From Cryptomeria japonica (Eukaryota > Streptophyta > Pinopsida > Cupressales > Cupressaceae), in NCBI RefSeq assembly GCF_030272615.1, contig NC_081405.1, positions 24,783,272 through 24,847,271 on the forward strand: 64,000 nt of DNA, read 5' to 3'. Shown one piece after another: positions 22,501 through 33,135 of this stretch; the stretch's first letter is position 1, and each line of letters starts with the position of its first letter. Both the position numbers and the translations under genes were made by a program. The notes below the pieces were generated by a model. It did not search any database. It worked only from the letters and a program-made list of their open reading frames with translations, and was not told the origin of the DNA.

Positions 22501-22633
22501 TCAGGAAGGCATCATTGATCTTAAGTATTGTTCTACATTGGAGCAAACTGCGGACATCTTCACCAAACCTTTCACCGAAAGCAAGTTCCTTCATTTGCGA
22601 TCTTTGCTTGGGATGCAAAAGGTGTCTACTTGA
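19511..22633 (+). pseudogene. Copia pol: protease, integrase, reverse transcriptase, RNase H (broken)
   Basis: Protease motif IDSGASHH is at about 19514. The integrase zinc region (LWHQRFGHLNY...CQGCILGK) is near 19910-20040. The catalytic core has Asp in FIDDFSRY (~20170), Asp in RTDNGGEY (~20295) and Glu in NGVAERKNR (~20405). A frameshift near 20990 precedes the reverse transcriptase (WIYRTKF..., YVDDLL at ~21686). RNase H ends SSTEAEYRGA. Stops at about 22349 (after EAIWL) and 22451 (after NPVHH) interrupt the last part, which continues in frame to ADIFTKPF and ends KVST at 22633. The element could move only with help. Confidence 0.95.
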
Positions 22634-22806
22634 GGAGGGGCTTCTTAGTCCTTCATTCTTTCTCTCTCTCTATTTAGGGGGGTCTATTCCTCTTATGGGG
22701 GGGGCTTCTTCTTTTGGGGGAGGATATTTATGTACATGGGTACCTAACATGGCCTCATTTGCCAGGACCCATCTTTTCACCCACCTAAGCTACGCTTAAG
22801 GGGGGG
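22634..22806 (+). other. 3' untranslated region and polypurine tract of nested copia
   Basis: It contains repeated G-runs (near 22677, 22697, 22716) and ends TTAAGGGGGG directly before the right LTR. That last run is the likely polypurine primer for plus-strand synthesis. Confidence 0.8.
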
Positions 22807-23467
22807 TGTTAGTGTAGGTTTTTTTTATTTTCCTTATGTTGGGAGGTATTTATTTTTCCTACACATATATTATTAAGCTTGCTTAGGTTATTAGGTGTGG
22901 TTAATATGAGGACATGTGGCGGAATACATTAGCTACATGTGTAACTCTCCACCTCACATGGGTAGTTGAGTTACACACCCTCTTTTGGCTTGTTGTGCCA
23001 CCTCTCATAACCACTATTTTGTCATTTCCTAAGTGGGTTATGGGTAGTTGGGTTTCTCACCCTCTTTTGGCCTTATGTGCCACCTCTTATAACTCCTTTT
23101 TTGTTTTCATGTAAGGAGGTTATGCCACATATTTTGACATTTACCAAGTAGGTAAAAACCTCCCACCTTTTATGGGGTAGTAGGTAAAACCTCCCACTTT
23201 TTATGGAGGTGGGAGTTAATGCACCTCTTGGTTGTATATGTTATTATTTTTCTATATAATAAGCAATATACTCTCACCTTCACAAGGGAAGTGATAGCTC
23301 GGTGAGAGTCTTCTCTAAATTCTCTTCTTTATCTCTATTTTTCTCTCATATCAGATTTATCTTCATTCAGCTATTTTGATCTTCGATCATCCGTTGCTTG
23401 GAGTTGCATGTGATCTATGACCGACATCAGATCCTGGCTCAATTCTTGCTTCTCACAGAATTTAACA
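22807..23467 (+). repeat. Right LTR of nested copia
   Basis: 661 bp, nearly identical to 17081-17741. The differences are GTTAGGGGG versus GTTGGGAGG, CTGA versus CGGA, and two 1-bp length changes in T and G runs. Confidence 0.97.
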
Positions 23468-23472
23468 TCCAC

Positions 23473-23607
23473 CACCCGTCAAGGTGTGTTCCAATGTTGA
23501 TCTTGCCTTCATTTCCATCTAGTGAAGCCCAATTCTTCCAATACCCTATCCATTATCCAATGCATATTTTTCATCCTTCGATCCCTTTGATCCAATCCTT
23601 TGCATAA
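23473..23607 (+). pseudogene. First ORF of G2, 3' part
   Basis: Forty-five codons ending at TAA 23607 continue the frame broken at 17080 by the copia insertion. Pro/His/Phe-rich; no domain recognised. Confidence 0.6.
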
Positions 23608-23765
23608 ATCCTTGCCTTAGTTTCATCTTATTTTCCATGTCCTTATCCTACCAACATCTTTGAGCATACTTTTAAAGGTCATGGTCCATTTTTTTTCAAG
23701 GCTACTATCCAAACAAAAAGACGCTTGAGTCCTTCTTCCATCCCCTATCATGTGTCCATCTTCTA
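23608..23765 (+). other. Gap between first ORF and pol of G2
   Basis: No coding motif. This is where a protease might be expected, and none is visible. Confidence 0.5.
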
Positions 23766-26700
23766 TTGAAAAAGTCAAAAAAGTCAAAAAAAAAAGAGAG
23801 AAAAAAATTTGAAAAAAGAAAAGAAAAAGTAAAAAATCAAAAGAATAGGTCTTTGAATGAAAACCGTAAGGCACTCTCTGATCGTGAAAAAGTAAAAATA
23901 AAAAACGTACCTGCGGGTGAAAACCTCTCTGAGGCACCCAAAGGTGGAAGAGTGGACATACCCCTATCAAGTCAGGATAAATCAACATTGCTTGTGGACA
24001 TGACCGAGGAAATCAATTTGGGTACACCTGACAACCCTAAGGTCATTCATTTTGTTGCTTCTCTATCAAAACAGGAAAAGATAGATTTTGTCAATTTTTT
24101 TCTTGAGAAGAAGATCAGCTTTGCATGGTCCTATGCAGATATGCCTGGCCTCGATCCAGAATTAGTCCTTCATCACTTGCCATTAAAAGCATATGCCAAG
24201 CCTGTCAAACAGAAACTTAGAAAGATGCATCCCTAGGTGGCTCTTTTGGTCAAGGTAGAAGTGAAAAAATTACTGGATGTGGGCTTTATCAGACCCATTG
24301 ATTATGCAGACTGGATTTCAAATTTGGTACCAGTTAGCAAAGTAACTGGGGGCATCAGAATCTGTACAGATTTTAGGGATCTCAATAAAGCATGCCCTAA
24401 AGATGATTTTCCACTGCCAAATATAGACATCATAGTTGACATGACTGCTGGATATGAGATGCTCTCATTGATGGATGGTTTCTCCGGCTATAGCCAAATT
24501 CGCATTGCTCCTGAAGATCAACATAAGACTGCATTCATATGTGCTTGGGGTACCTACTGTTGGAATGTAATGCCCTTTGGTCTTAAAAATGCAGGCGCAA
24601 CATATCAAAGAGCGATGACGACAATTTTCCATGATTTCATGCATACTTTGATGGAGGACTATGTTGATGACTTATTATGCAAATATATCACAAGAGATAG
24701 TCATTTAGCCATCCTGGGCCCAATCTTTGACCAAATGGAGACCTACAAGCTCAGACTCAATCCAAAGAAGTGTGTTTTTGGTGTCACAGCTGGCAAATTA
24801 CTAGGGTACATTGTTTCTCACAGAGGCATTGAAGTCGACCCTGCCAAGGTTAAAGCAATAATGGATATGCCGCCTCCTTCCAATCTTCGGCAATTAAGAA
24901 GTCTGCAAGGAAACTTACAGTCAATCCGCCGCTTTATAGCTCAGTTGGCAAACAAATGTCATCCATTCCAGCATCTATTGCATAAAGGTGTCGCTTTTAA
25001 ATGGACCGAGCAATGTCAATCAGCCTTTCAAGCTCTCAAGGACTATTTGTTGTCGCTGCCTATTCTAATGCCTCCTATAGAAGGAAAGCCATTTATATTG
25101 TATATTTCTACAACTGAAACGGCACTAGAAGTTCTCTTGGCCCAACAGGATGAGAACGGCAAAGAGTGAGCTATTTATTATATCAGCCAGACACTAGTAG
25201 GCTATGAGCTAAATTATTCAACTATTGAACGGGCATGCTTAGCAGTGGTATTTGCAACACAGAAACTCCGACACTATATGTTAAATCACCAGACATTGCT
25301 GGTTGCAAAAATTGATCCTTTGAAATATTTGCTTAGCAGAGCAGCTTTGACGGGTCGCCTAGCAAAGTGGGTTATGATCCTCAGTGAATTTGATATTGAG
25401 TATATGGAGCAAAAGGCAATAAAAGGACAAGTCATAGAAGATCAACTTGTAGAGGCTCCTATTTATGATGATCATCCCATGTTGACCGATTTTTCAGATG
25501 AATCAGTCTTTGCTCTCACATCTTCTAATGAATGGAAGTTATACTTTGATGGATCTCATACCAAGTTCGGGTCCAGAGCAGGCATATTGTTTGTCACCCC
25601 TCAAGGTGATGTTATTCCCAAGTCCTCCAGAATAACTTTTCATTGTACCAATAACATTGCAGAGTATGAAGCACTAGTCACAGGACTCCGAATAGCGGTC
25701 CACTGGAACAACACGCATTTACAAATCTATGGAGATTCTCAATTAGTCATTCGACAAGTGAATGATGACTACGAAACAAAAGATGAAAAGCTTATTCCCT
25801 ACAAGCAATGGTAGATTTCTTCAAGACAAAATTCACGGCTATCTATTTCGGTCAAGTTCCAAGAATTCAAAACAAGTCGGCAGATGTGATGGCTAGGATC
25901 ACTTCCATGTTAAATATGCCCCACAATATGGACAAATGTGAATTTTTGGTCGAACAGTTGCTTGTCCCTTCTTTTGACATTCCGACAGTAGATGTGATGT
26001 GCATTTTTGTTGGTCCTAACTCCCCGTGGTACAATGATGTATATCAATATTTGAAATCCCAAACCTTACCACCTAACCTTTCCGCTAACCAATGTCGAGC
26101 CTTCATCCGACAGACGGCCAAATATGTCATCATTGTCGACACCCTTTACCGTGGTTCCTTTGACCATACCCTCCTCAGGTGTTTGGATTCTGACGAAGCA
26201 CAAACAGCTTTACACGAGGTTCATGATGGTGTATGTGGGGGCCATTTCAATGGTCTGAGCTTAGCCAAAAAGTTGATTCGTGTTGGGTATTACTGGCCCA
26301 CTCTGGAAAAAGATGTTCACGATTTTGTTAAGAAGTGCTACAAATGTCAGATCCATGGAAATTACATTCATGCACCAGCCCAAGAGCTTCATTATGTCAT
26401 ATCTCTGTGGCCCTTTTCTCAATGGGGATTGGATCTTATTGGCAAGATTCACCCGACATCTACAAATGGACACAAGTTTATCATTACAGCCACAGAGTAT
26501 TTTACAAAATGGATCGAGGCTATCCCCATGACCTATATCACTGGTGTCCAAATTTCAAAATTCCTATTGAACTATATCATATGCAGATATGGGGTTCCCC
26601 TTTCCATAGTCACAGATAATAGTCGTCCCTTCAAGAATAAAGATGTCAAGGAACTTTGTGAAAAGTTTCATATCCAACACCGTTTTTCCAGTCCATACTA

Positions 26701-27286
26701 TCCACAGGGTAATGGTCAAGCCGAAGCATCAAATAAAACCATTATCAAGATCCTGAAAAAGGTTGTCAATGACGCTGGTCGAGATTGGCATGTACAGTTG
26801 AATCCAGCACTATGGGCTTATCGCACTTCTATCCGCACACCTACTGGCGAAACACCTTATTCCTTGGTGTATGGTGCGGAAGCCATTTTACCCTTGGAAG
26901 TGGAGATTCCTTCCTTGCGTGTTTCCTTGCAACATCTGATTGATGATGAGACGCACAGAGTCTCTCGGTTGCATCAGCTTGAAATGTTAGATGAGAAACG
27001 TCAGATAGCTCTGACATATTTGCAAGCATATCAAAACCGTCTCCGTCACTCTTATAATAAGAAGGTCAAAGGGCGACACTTCGAAGTGGGAGATCTGGTT
27101 TTAAAGGCAAACCCCAAGAATGCACAATCTACTGACATCATCAAAGGTAAGTTTGAACCTAATTGGGTTGGGCCTTTCATAGTGACTGCAGCCTATGGCT
27201 CGGGGGCATATCAGCTTGCCACTCCAGAAGGTGAACCTTTGTCTGATCCTGTAAATAGCATGCACCTTAGCAAGTACTGGGCATAA
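23766..27286 (+). pseudogene. Ty3/gypsy pol of G2: reverse transcriptase, RNase H, second RNase H, integrase
   Basis: A Lys-rich start (23766-23860) leads to MPGLDPELVLHHL, typical of the stretch before plant gypsy reverse transcriptase. The reverse transcriptase shows the FRDLNKACPKD, MPFGLKNAGATYQR and YVDDLL motifs. RNase H has ERACLAVVFATQKLRHY. A second, archaeal-type RNase H-like domain follows (YFDGSHTKFGSRAG, NIAEYEAL, GDSQLVI), the mark of the Tat lineage. Integrase has the zinc region (GGHFNG...CYKCQ), Asp in WGLDLIGK, Asp in VTDNSRPF and Glu in GNGQAEASNK, then a C-terminal GDLVLKANPKN...SKYW. In-frame stops at 24234 and 25168 and a frameshift near 25808 disable it. Confidence 0.95.
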
Positions 27287-29068
27287 TTTTCTATCAGCAC
27301 TTCTTCAAGTATGATCCTAAAAAAATACAAAAAAAAAATCACAAAGCTCAAAAAATACAAAAAAAAAAACAAAAAAACAAAAAAAACAAAAAAAAACAAA
27401 AGAGAAAAAGAACAAAAAAAGTAAAGAAAAATGATTCGTCCTCTAGTGAAAACCTGACAAACAAGCGCTTTGGGCAAGTACCATGGTGAAAACCTGACTA
27501 TCAAGCACCATGTGTAACGAGATCATTGCTCTGTCATCTGTCATGACCTCTAGTTATGCTTTCTCTCTAAAGATTTATCATGTATACCCTTGTCCTGACC
27601 CAATGTTCTGTTTCAGACTTGTGATTGGTCAACATCATTGTCTTGCATACTCCGTTTCTTGTGCATACATTTCGGTCTTGGCCTCTATATATGTCTTTCA
27701 AATGTGCATTGGGTGCATTCTTTTTGTCATGATCAATCACTGGAGCTTTTAAATTTTAAAATGTCTTGAAATAATCAAAAAAATTGAAAAATGTCCTGAA
27801 ACAATCCTAAAAACTTTCAAAAAATGTCCTGAAATAATCAAAAAAAAAAAAATCAAATAATGTCTTGAAAAAATCCCTAAAAATCATAATGTCCTGAAAA
27901 ACATTAAAAAAAATCAAAAAATGTCCTGAAATAAATCCCTAAAAAGTCAAATAAAGTCCTAAAAAAAATGAACAAAAAATTTTTCAAAACATTAAAATCC
28001 AAAAACAAGCATTTTGTCAATAAAATATATCCTCTGTGCATAAGACAGATCACTGAGCATCCCTCCAATGACACGCAATCACACACTATGCTTTAATGAA
28101 ATCACGCAAAAACAGATGAACTTTTTCAATCAAACCAGACATTCAAACTGATCACAATTGTCATATCACTTGAACGTCAGCATCAATATCATTTGACTTT
28201 GTCACTACTATCATGGGTCTTATACAGGGTATGGTATACTCGAAACCAGACTGTGTCCTGTCTTAGACGGGGTACCACATGTCCTGAAACCAGACACCAT
28301 GATCGTCCTATCAACACTTTCAACTTTTGAAAATGAAGATCAAGATGTTTGTTTGACTTGTTGGAATTAGCAAGTCTTATCATTTATTGATTTATCTTCG
28401 ATCATGTTCCTATGTTGCTCGATGATTTCATTGAGTGATTTAGAGTGACCGGGATGGTTCATGGTCCCTTTCTTTTTTGTTGTGATTGTTGTTTGTTTAC
28501 AATGTGTCTGTCTTTTGCAAAAAAGGGTTGCATTTTTAGCTCTGGCCTTCAATGCCATGATGCTACGCATCCATTTTGCTACATTAAAATAAAGGTTCTC
28601 ACCTACAAAGTGCATTAGTGAAAGCAAGTTTTTCTTCGCCTCTAACTATCCTCTGTCTCATTTCTTCTTACTAACTTTTCTTCCGTCGGTTTGGGCAATC
28701 AGTCTGGTCTAGTTCTCCGATCTCCACACAAAAACACATATGCTGCATCCTGCATCCATTTGGTTAGTACATTTGCATTACATCAAGCATCACATCAAGC
28801 ATTTTATCCATTTCATATTATAAATGCATCAAAAACACATCAAAATGTATCCATACATGTTCCACAATAAACAGTGCATACGCCATCCATACATGGAAAA
28901 TAACATAAGTCATAACGCATTGCATCCCATCATATCGATGCATATTATATCATATATCAAAATAATATCGAAGTACAAAATTGGACTATCTGTCCTAAGT
29001 ATGGCCCACAGGCTAACTACAAAATGTCAAACTACATCTGTCTCTGTCCTAAGGAGCACGTGCCTCTG
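27287..29068 (+). other. G2 spacer between pol and antisense gene, with A-rich and short repeats
   Basis: 27317-27430 is nearly pure A with sparse C/G. 27440-27510 repeats GTGAAAACCTGAC twice, a phrase also seen near 23910. 27755-27970 repeats AAAATGTCCTGAAATAATC in six or more loose copies. No gene. 28000-29068 shows only short frames without domains. Confidence 0.6.
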
Positions 29069-31326
29069 TCACTGGGTGCTCCCTCTGTCCTCCTCATCCC
29101 TGCCATGTCTCAAGGATGATGTCCCTCCTGTCCAAGGTCCTGGCTGTGGTGGTCTCATAGGTCCACTCACCCCCATGCTGCTCACTGACCTCCGAGAGCG
29201 TGCCTTGCTCTTTGTCCTCGATCGTGCCCAATATGACAATGCTCTCTGCTCTAGTGGAACTGCACTCTCATATAGTGTCCTCCAATGGTGTATCTCCTCT
29301 CCGGTCTCTACCAACATCTGTGCCATCTCCCGTGCACTTGCATCCCTAATCGACCCAATATACTTAGTGACTCTGTTCTTCTCGTTGTGCCTAAGCTATT
29401 GCTATATCTCGAGTCGTTGTAAGTCTGGCTATCTCTGCTCATGCTCTGTCCTCAAGATAGCATTCTGTCTCTCTAATGTCGCAATGTGACCATGCTGACT
29501 TGCTATGGTAGCCCTGCACATCTCCATCTCCTCTATCCTAGTTGTCTCCGGCTCTATGGATATATCCTGCAATAACTCCTGATCGGCTGAATCTGGCTCA
29601 TCGTCATCCCCCTCATCATCTCTGTCCTCGTCATCCCTCTCATCCTCATCACCGCCCTCATCCTCCTCATCCTCATCATCTCCCTCCTCCTCTCCTGTGA
29701 GTGGGAAGTCCTCCTGTCTCCTAGGTACTGGAATGTCAGGATCTGTCAATGGCACTGGCCGTCGTCATTCAAACCATCGCTCATACTCCTCTGTTGTCCC
29801 GGCGTCCACTACATCTGATCTCCAATCCCACTATCTCTGTTGTAGCTGTGTGAAGTCAGCATATGCTATGTGTGGTTGAATCATTCTCCCCCACTGACTC
29901 GTCTCTCTGTGAGATCGAGCAAAGTGTGCAGTCCTTCTAGGTACATCCTGCCTCTCTCCAAACTGTCGTCTGACTCTCTCTGGCAAGTACATCTCAATCA
30001 CTCTCTGGCGGTTCACTGGTCGCCCAATCAGGTATCTCTCCTGTCTGCAATACGATAGCTCATCACTATCATCTGACCATCCAGGACAATCAAGATATGG
30101 CCTCCATATGAACTTCTCAATCTGTCTAGCTCGTGTCGCCAATACAATATGTATCCAAAAGGACCCTATCTTAGTGCTCCCCCATAACAGTACACATATG
30201 GTCGGTGTGGTAATACCTGTCTCTTTGCAATCGGTCGACATATGGCTATGTGCTCAAATGCCCATACCTGTAACAGTGTGACTCCACAGCTCAAAGTCTA
30301 CACTCACTGATATGCTATCTTATGCAACTGAAAATATAGCATAGCTAGTACACATGGTCCCCATGCGTACACCGTCCCCTCTGTCGCCATCCGCTCTAGC
30401 ACTCTTCCCCATCCAATAAGGAATCCATGTCCTCGTCTGTCTCCTGCTAATAGACATGCTATCATCACATATCGTCGATCATACTCTGATGCCATGGTCT
30501 CCCAGCCGATCTCCCTCTCTATGATATCCAGATCATCTGCATCGCACTCAAATAATTGGCACAAAGCGTGTCTCCCTGTCACTGGGTCATATTCTATCAT
30601 CTCTCCATGAATCGGAATGTGGAGGATATGCCATACATCCTCTAGTGTCACAGTTGCCTCTCCAATCGCCAGATGGAATGAGGTCTCTGAATGCCATCAC
30701 TCTGCCAATGCGGTAAGCAATCCTATGTTTGCCCTAATCTCGGGCATAAATGTGATATAGTATATTCCAAGTCCTGCTAGTGTATCTCTATCCGTGCTCC
30801 TAAGTTTGTATCGTAACATGAAGCAATCTGGTCGGTTCTCCTGCGTGATCAATGGATACTGTCGACTCTGCATCACAATTAGGGCACATTTTTTCAGTTT
30901 TAGGGTTTGCTCCTACGGGCTGCATTTCCTTGTTTCATGTCCAAATCAGGGTGTTTCCAATCTATTTTGACCTATCTTATTCTTATCCCCCTTTTCGGGA
31001 TCATTCGCATGCTGTTTTTGACTAAAATTGACTTCCCAATGCACAACTACGCCCGTGTGATAAGTCCTGCGCCTGTGTAGCATAACCTGCGCCTGTGTAC
31101 CCTACACAAGCGCAGGATACCCTACACAAGCGCAGGATGCGCTCACACAAGCGCAGAAGTCAGTTTCTGCATTCCCTGTGGGCCCCGCAATGTCCCGCAA
31201 GCAATTCAAATTCATAAAATTGACAATATGGGTTTTTGAGATACATACCGTTGCTCCCGCGTCGTCCGATCGTCTGTAGGTGCGTACACGTTCTTCGAGG
31301 TGATCTGCCATTGGAATGTTCGCCAT
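29069..31326 (-). pseudogene. Antisense PMD (plant mobile domain) gene of G2, two or more exons, degraded
   Basis: Exon 1 is 31249-31326 (26 codons, MANIPMADHLEERV...). The intron is 30868-31248 (GTATGT donor, CAG acceptor, phase 0). Exon 2 from 30867 carries the PMD signature: ANIGLLTALAE, then a stop in place of Arg, WHSETSFHLAIGEATVTLED and HIPIHGE. It continues as VTLLQVWAFEHIAICRPI (about 30215-30265) and MYLPERVRRQFGERQDVPR (about 29935-29990). A frameshift lies near 30250-30300 and several stops follow. The tail (29755-29429) is strongly acidic (Glu/Asp run). It is transcribed against the element and starts ~370 bp inside the 3' LTR. The gene was probably captured by the lineage, since G1 has it too. 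Confidence 0.8.
31060..31170. repeat. Short direct repeats in the PMD intron of G2
   Basis: Several copies of CACAAGCGCAGGAT and its partner CTGCGCCTGTGTA lie within the intron. Because these are partly reverse complements, a hairpin is possible. Confidence 0.5.
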
Positions 31327-31684
31327 CTCTCTGCAAATGTCCGTTTCCAGAGCAACAAATCCTCTTCTTGGGCTAGTGCACATGAGCAATTTTCACTCTC
31401 TTTGTCTCATTTATAGATCTTTGTCAGTGCATAGATGGACGTGCACCCTCTCCATCTTATGCTGGTCATGGTTTTTTGTACCTTCAATTGCTTGTCCTTC
31501 ATGGATCCGATCTTCGATTGTCAGTCTGTTTGCTCCTATCATGTTCTATCATTCTTATCGATCAATTGGCCTCTTTTCTAGATGTTTCCGGCCAATTCCT
31601 CGAGGGGGCATGCATATGTCATTGTCAGTGTCTGGGGCATTTTCATTATTGTTATTTGAAACAACGCTTGAAATCGCATTGTCT

Positions 31685-31699
31685 CAAAGAGGGGCAAAA
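31685..31699 (+). other. Polypurine tract of G2
   Basis: AAAGAGGGGCAAAA directly precedes the 3' LTR. An equivalent tract precedes the G1 LTR at 1038-1051. Confidence 0.8.
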
Positions 31700-33135
31700 T
31701 GTAGACATCTAAAAATGGTCAATGCTTGCGGAATCATACTTTAACATTTGCACATTGCCTTATTTTAGGTTTTTGCGTCGCATTAACATTTCTTCTATGT
31801 TGCGTATTTGGTCTTTATCATTTGCGAACATCGAGTCCTCCTTCTACATTCTTCATTTGCCTCGCTTTCGATTTTGATCTTGTCGATAACAATATTTGTC
31901 ATGTTTTTTGTCGATCTTATCTTGCCGCATCAATGTGCGTGTTAATTTGTCATCATTTTGGACATCGTCAATCCTAATTAGGGTTTTGTCCTCTTTTCAA
32001 TCTTGTCATCTTGTGATTGATTCGTCATCGATCCTTGTCCTTCGATCAAATTGTCATCAATCTTGTCATCATGCAATCGATTTGTCATCGATCGTTGTCG
32101 TTTTCAATCTTGTCATCATGCGATCAATTTGTCATCGATCGTTGTCGTTTTCAATCTTGTCATCATGCGATCGATTTGCCATCGATCATCGTCTTTTTCA
32201 ATCTTGTCAATTTGGATCAATTAGTCATTATTCCTCGTCAATTGGCGCATTTATCAGTCAAATCATTTATCAAGTCAGAATCATGATCAAATCGAATCGA
32301 TATCAATTATCCTTTGTCAAAGATCTAATTGTCATCCTTACATTTTCTAATTCATCTTCTAGGGTTTCATGATTTATTCATTTAACATTGTTTGTCATTT
32401 CTCCCTTTAGGTTAAATAATTTATTTATTTATCCTAAGTCTTCTTGTCACAATTAAATGTTTATTTAATTGGCTAACTAATTCCTCCCTCTTTGTGAATT
32501 AATTAATAAATGAAAAATTGTTAATTAATTCACTTAATTCCTAATTTCCTCATTTTCTAAATTTCTTAATTCCTAATTTCCTCAATTTTCTAATTTCCTA
32601 ATTTCTAATTCATCTAATTTCAATTATCTCCTATTTTTCTCCTAATTTCATAGGACTGACATTTCAATTTGTCATAATTTGTCATAATTGACAATCAATC
32701 AATTTTGACATAGAAATTTGTCATAATTTTGTCATGTTTGTCATTCTTGATTTGAAATTTCAAATCTCTTCATGCTAATCTTGTCTTTTCTCCAATTTGT
32801 CTATAAATTGGATGAATTTCTTCAATCAAGATCCCTACCTGATCGAATCGATCACGCTTCGAGTATTCTTGCGCTATCATCTTGTCTACTTGCTTTCACA
32901 TCATGCTCATGCACTAGTAGGTGAGATCCACAACAAAGCTATTTGAAGGAAAAAGAAGGACAATGGAGCCACATGAAGGAGACATTCAAGTTTGCAATGG
33001 TTTTCGTTTGAATTGATGTCTTGTTTTCATGTCTTTATTGAGTGTAATTAGGATTGTTATCATTGCATTTGAGTTTTCGTGATAAAACTAGGCTAATATT
33101 GATTTGCTTTGATGATTTCTAGATTCCTATCTACA
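31700..33135 (+). repeat. 3' LTR of G2 (1436 bp)
   Basis: It starts TGTAGACATC and ends CTATCTACA, followed by GACAC. It has four units of the 47-bp array (31998-32198) against seven in the 5' LTR. Confidence 0.93.

Larger units (their letters stand above)
17081..23467 (+). mobile_element. Young Ty1/copia LTR retrotransposon nested in G2
   Basis: Both LTRs are 661 bp (17081-17741 and 22807-23467). The target duplication TCCAC is perfect (17076-17080 and 23468-23472). It has an initiator-Met primer binding site, gag, protease, integrase, reverse transcriptase and RNase H in copia order, and a G-rich polypurine tract. The LTRs differ by only three substitutions and two 1-bp homopolymer indels, so insertion was recent. 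The coding region is nevertheless broken (two frameshifts, at least two stops). Confidence 0.97.
14378..33135 (+). mobile_element. Complete Ty3/gypsy (Tat-like) LTR retrotransposon G2 with nested copia
   Basis: The LTRs are 14378-15989 and 31700-33135. The flanks are GATAC (14373-14377) and GACAC (33136-33140), a 5-bp target duplication with one change. Internal order: primer-site candidate, a Pro/Ser/Lys-rich ORF, pol with reverse transcriptase, RNase H, a second RNase H-like domain and integrase, a 3.8 kb spacer with an antisense PMD gene, and a polypurine tract. The second RNase H-like domain and the antisense ORF before the 3' LTR fit the plant Tat lineage. Without the copia insert it would be about 12.4 kb. 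Stops in pol show it is not autonomous now. Confidence 0.92.

Noticed and set aside
26261..26551. Reverse and alternative forward frames in the G2 integrase
   Set aside because: Shadows of the integrase coding frame.
28824..29489. Forward 221-codon frame opposite the PMD gene tail
   Set aside because: The reverse strand carries the PMD-linked acidic tail and a frame continuous with it; the forward frame has no recognisable motif.
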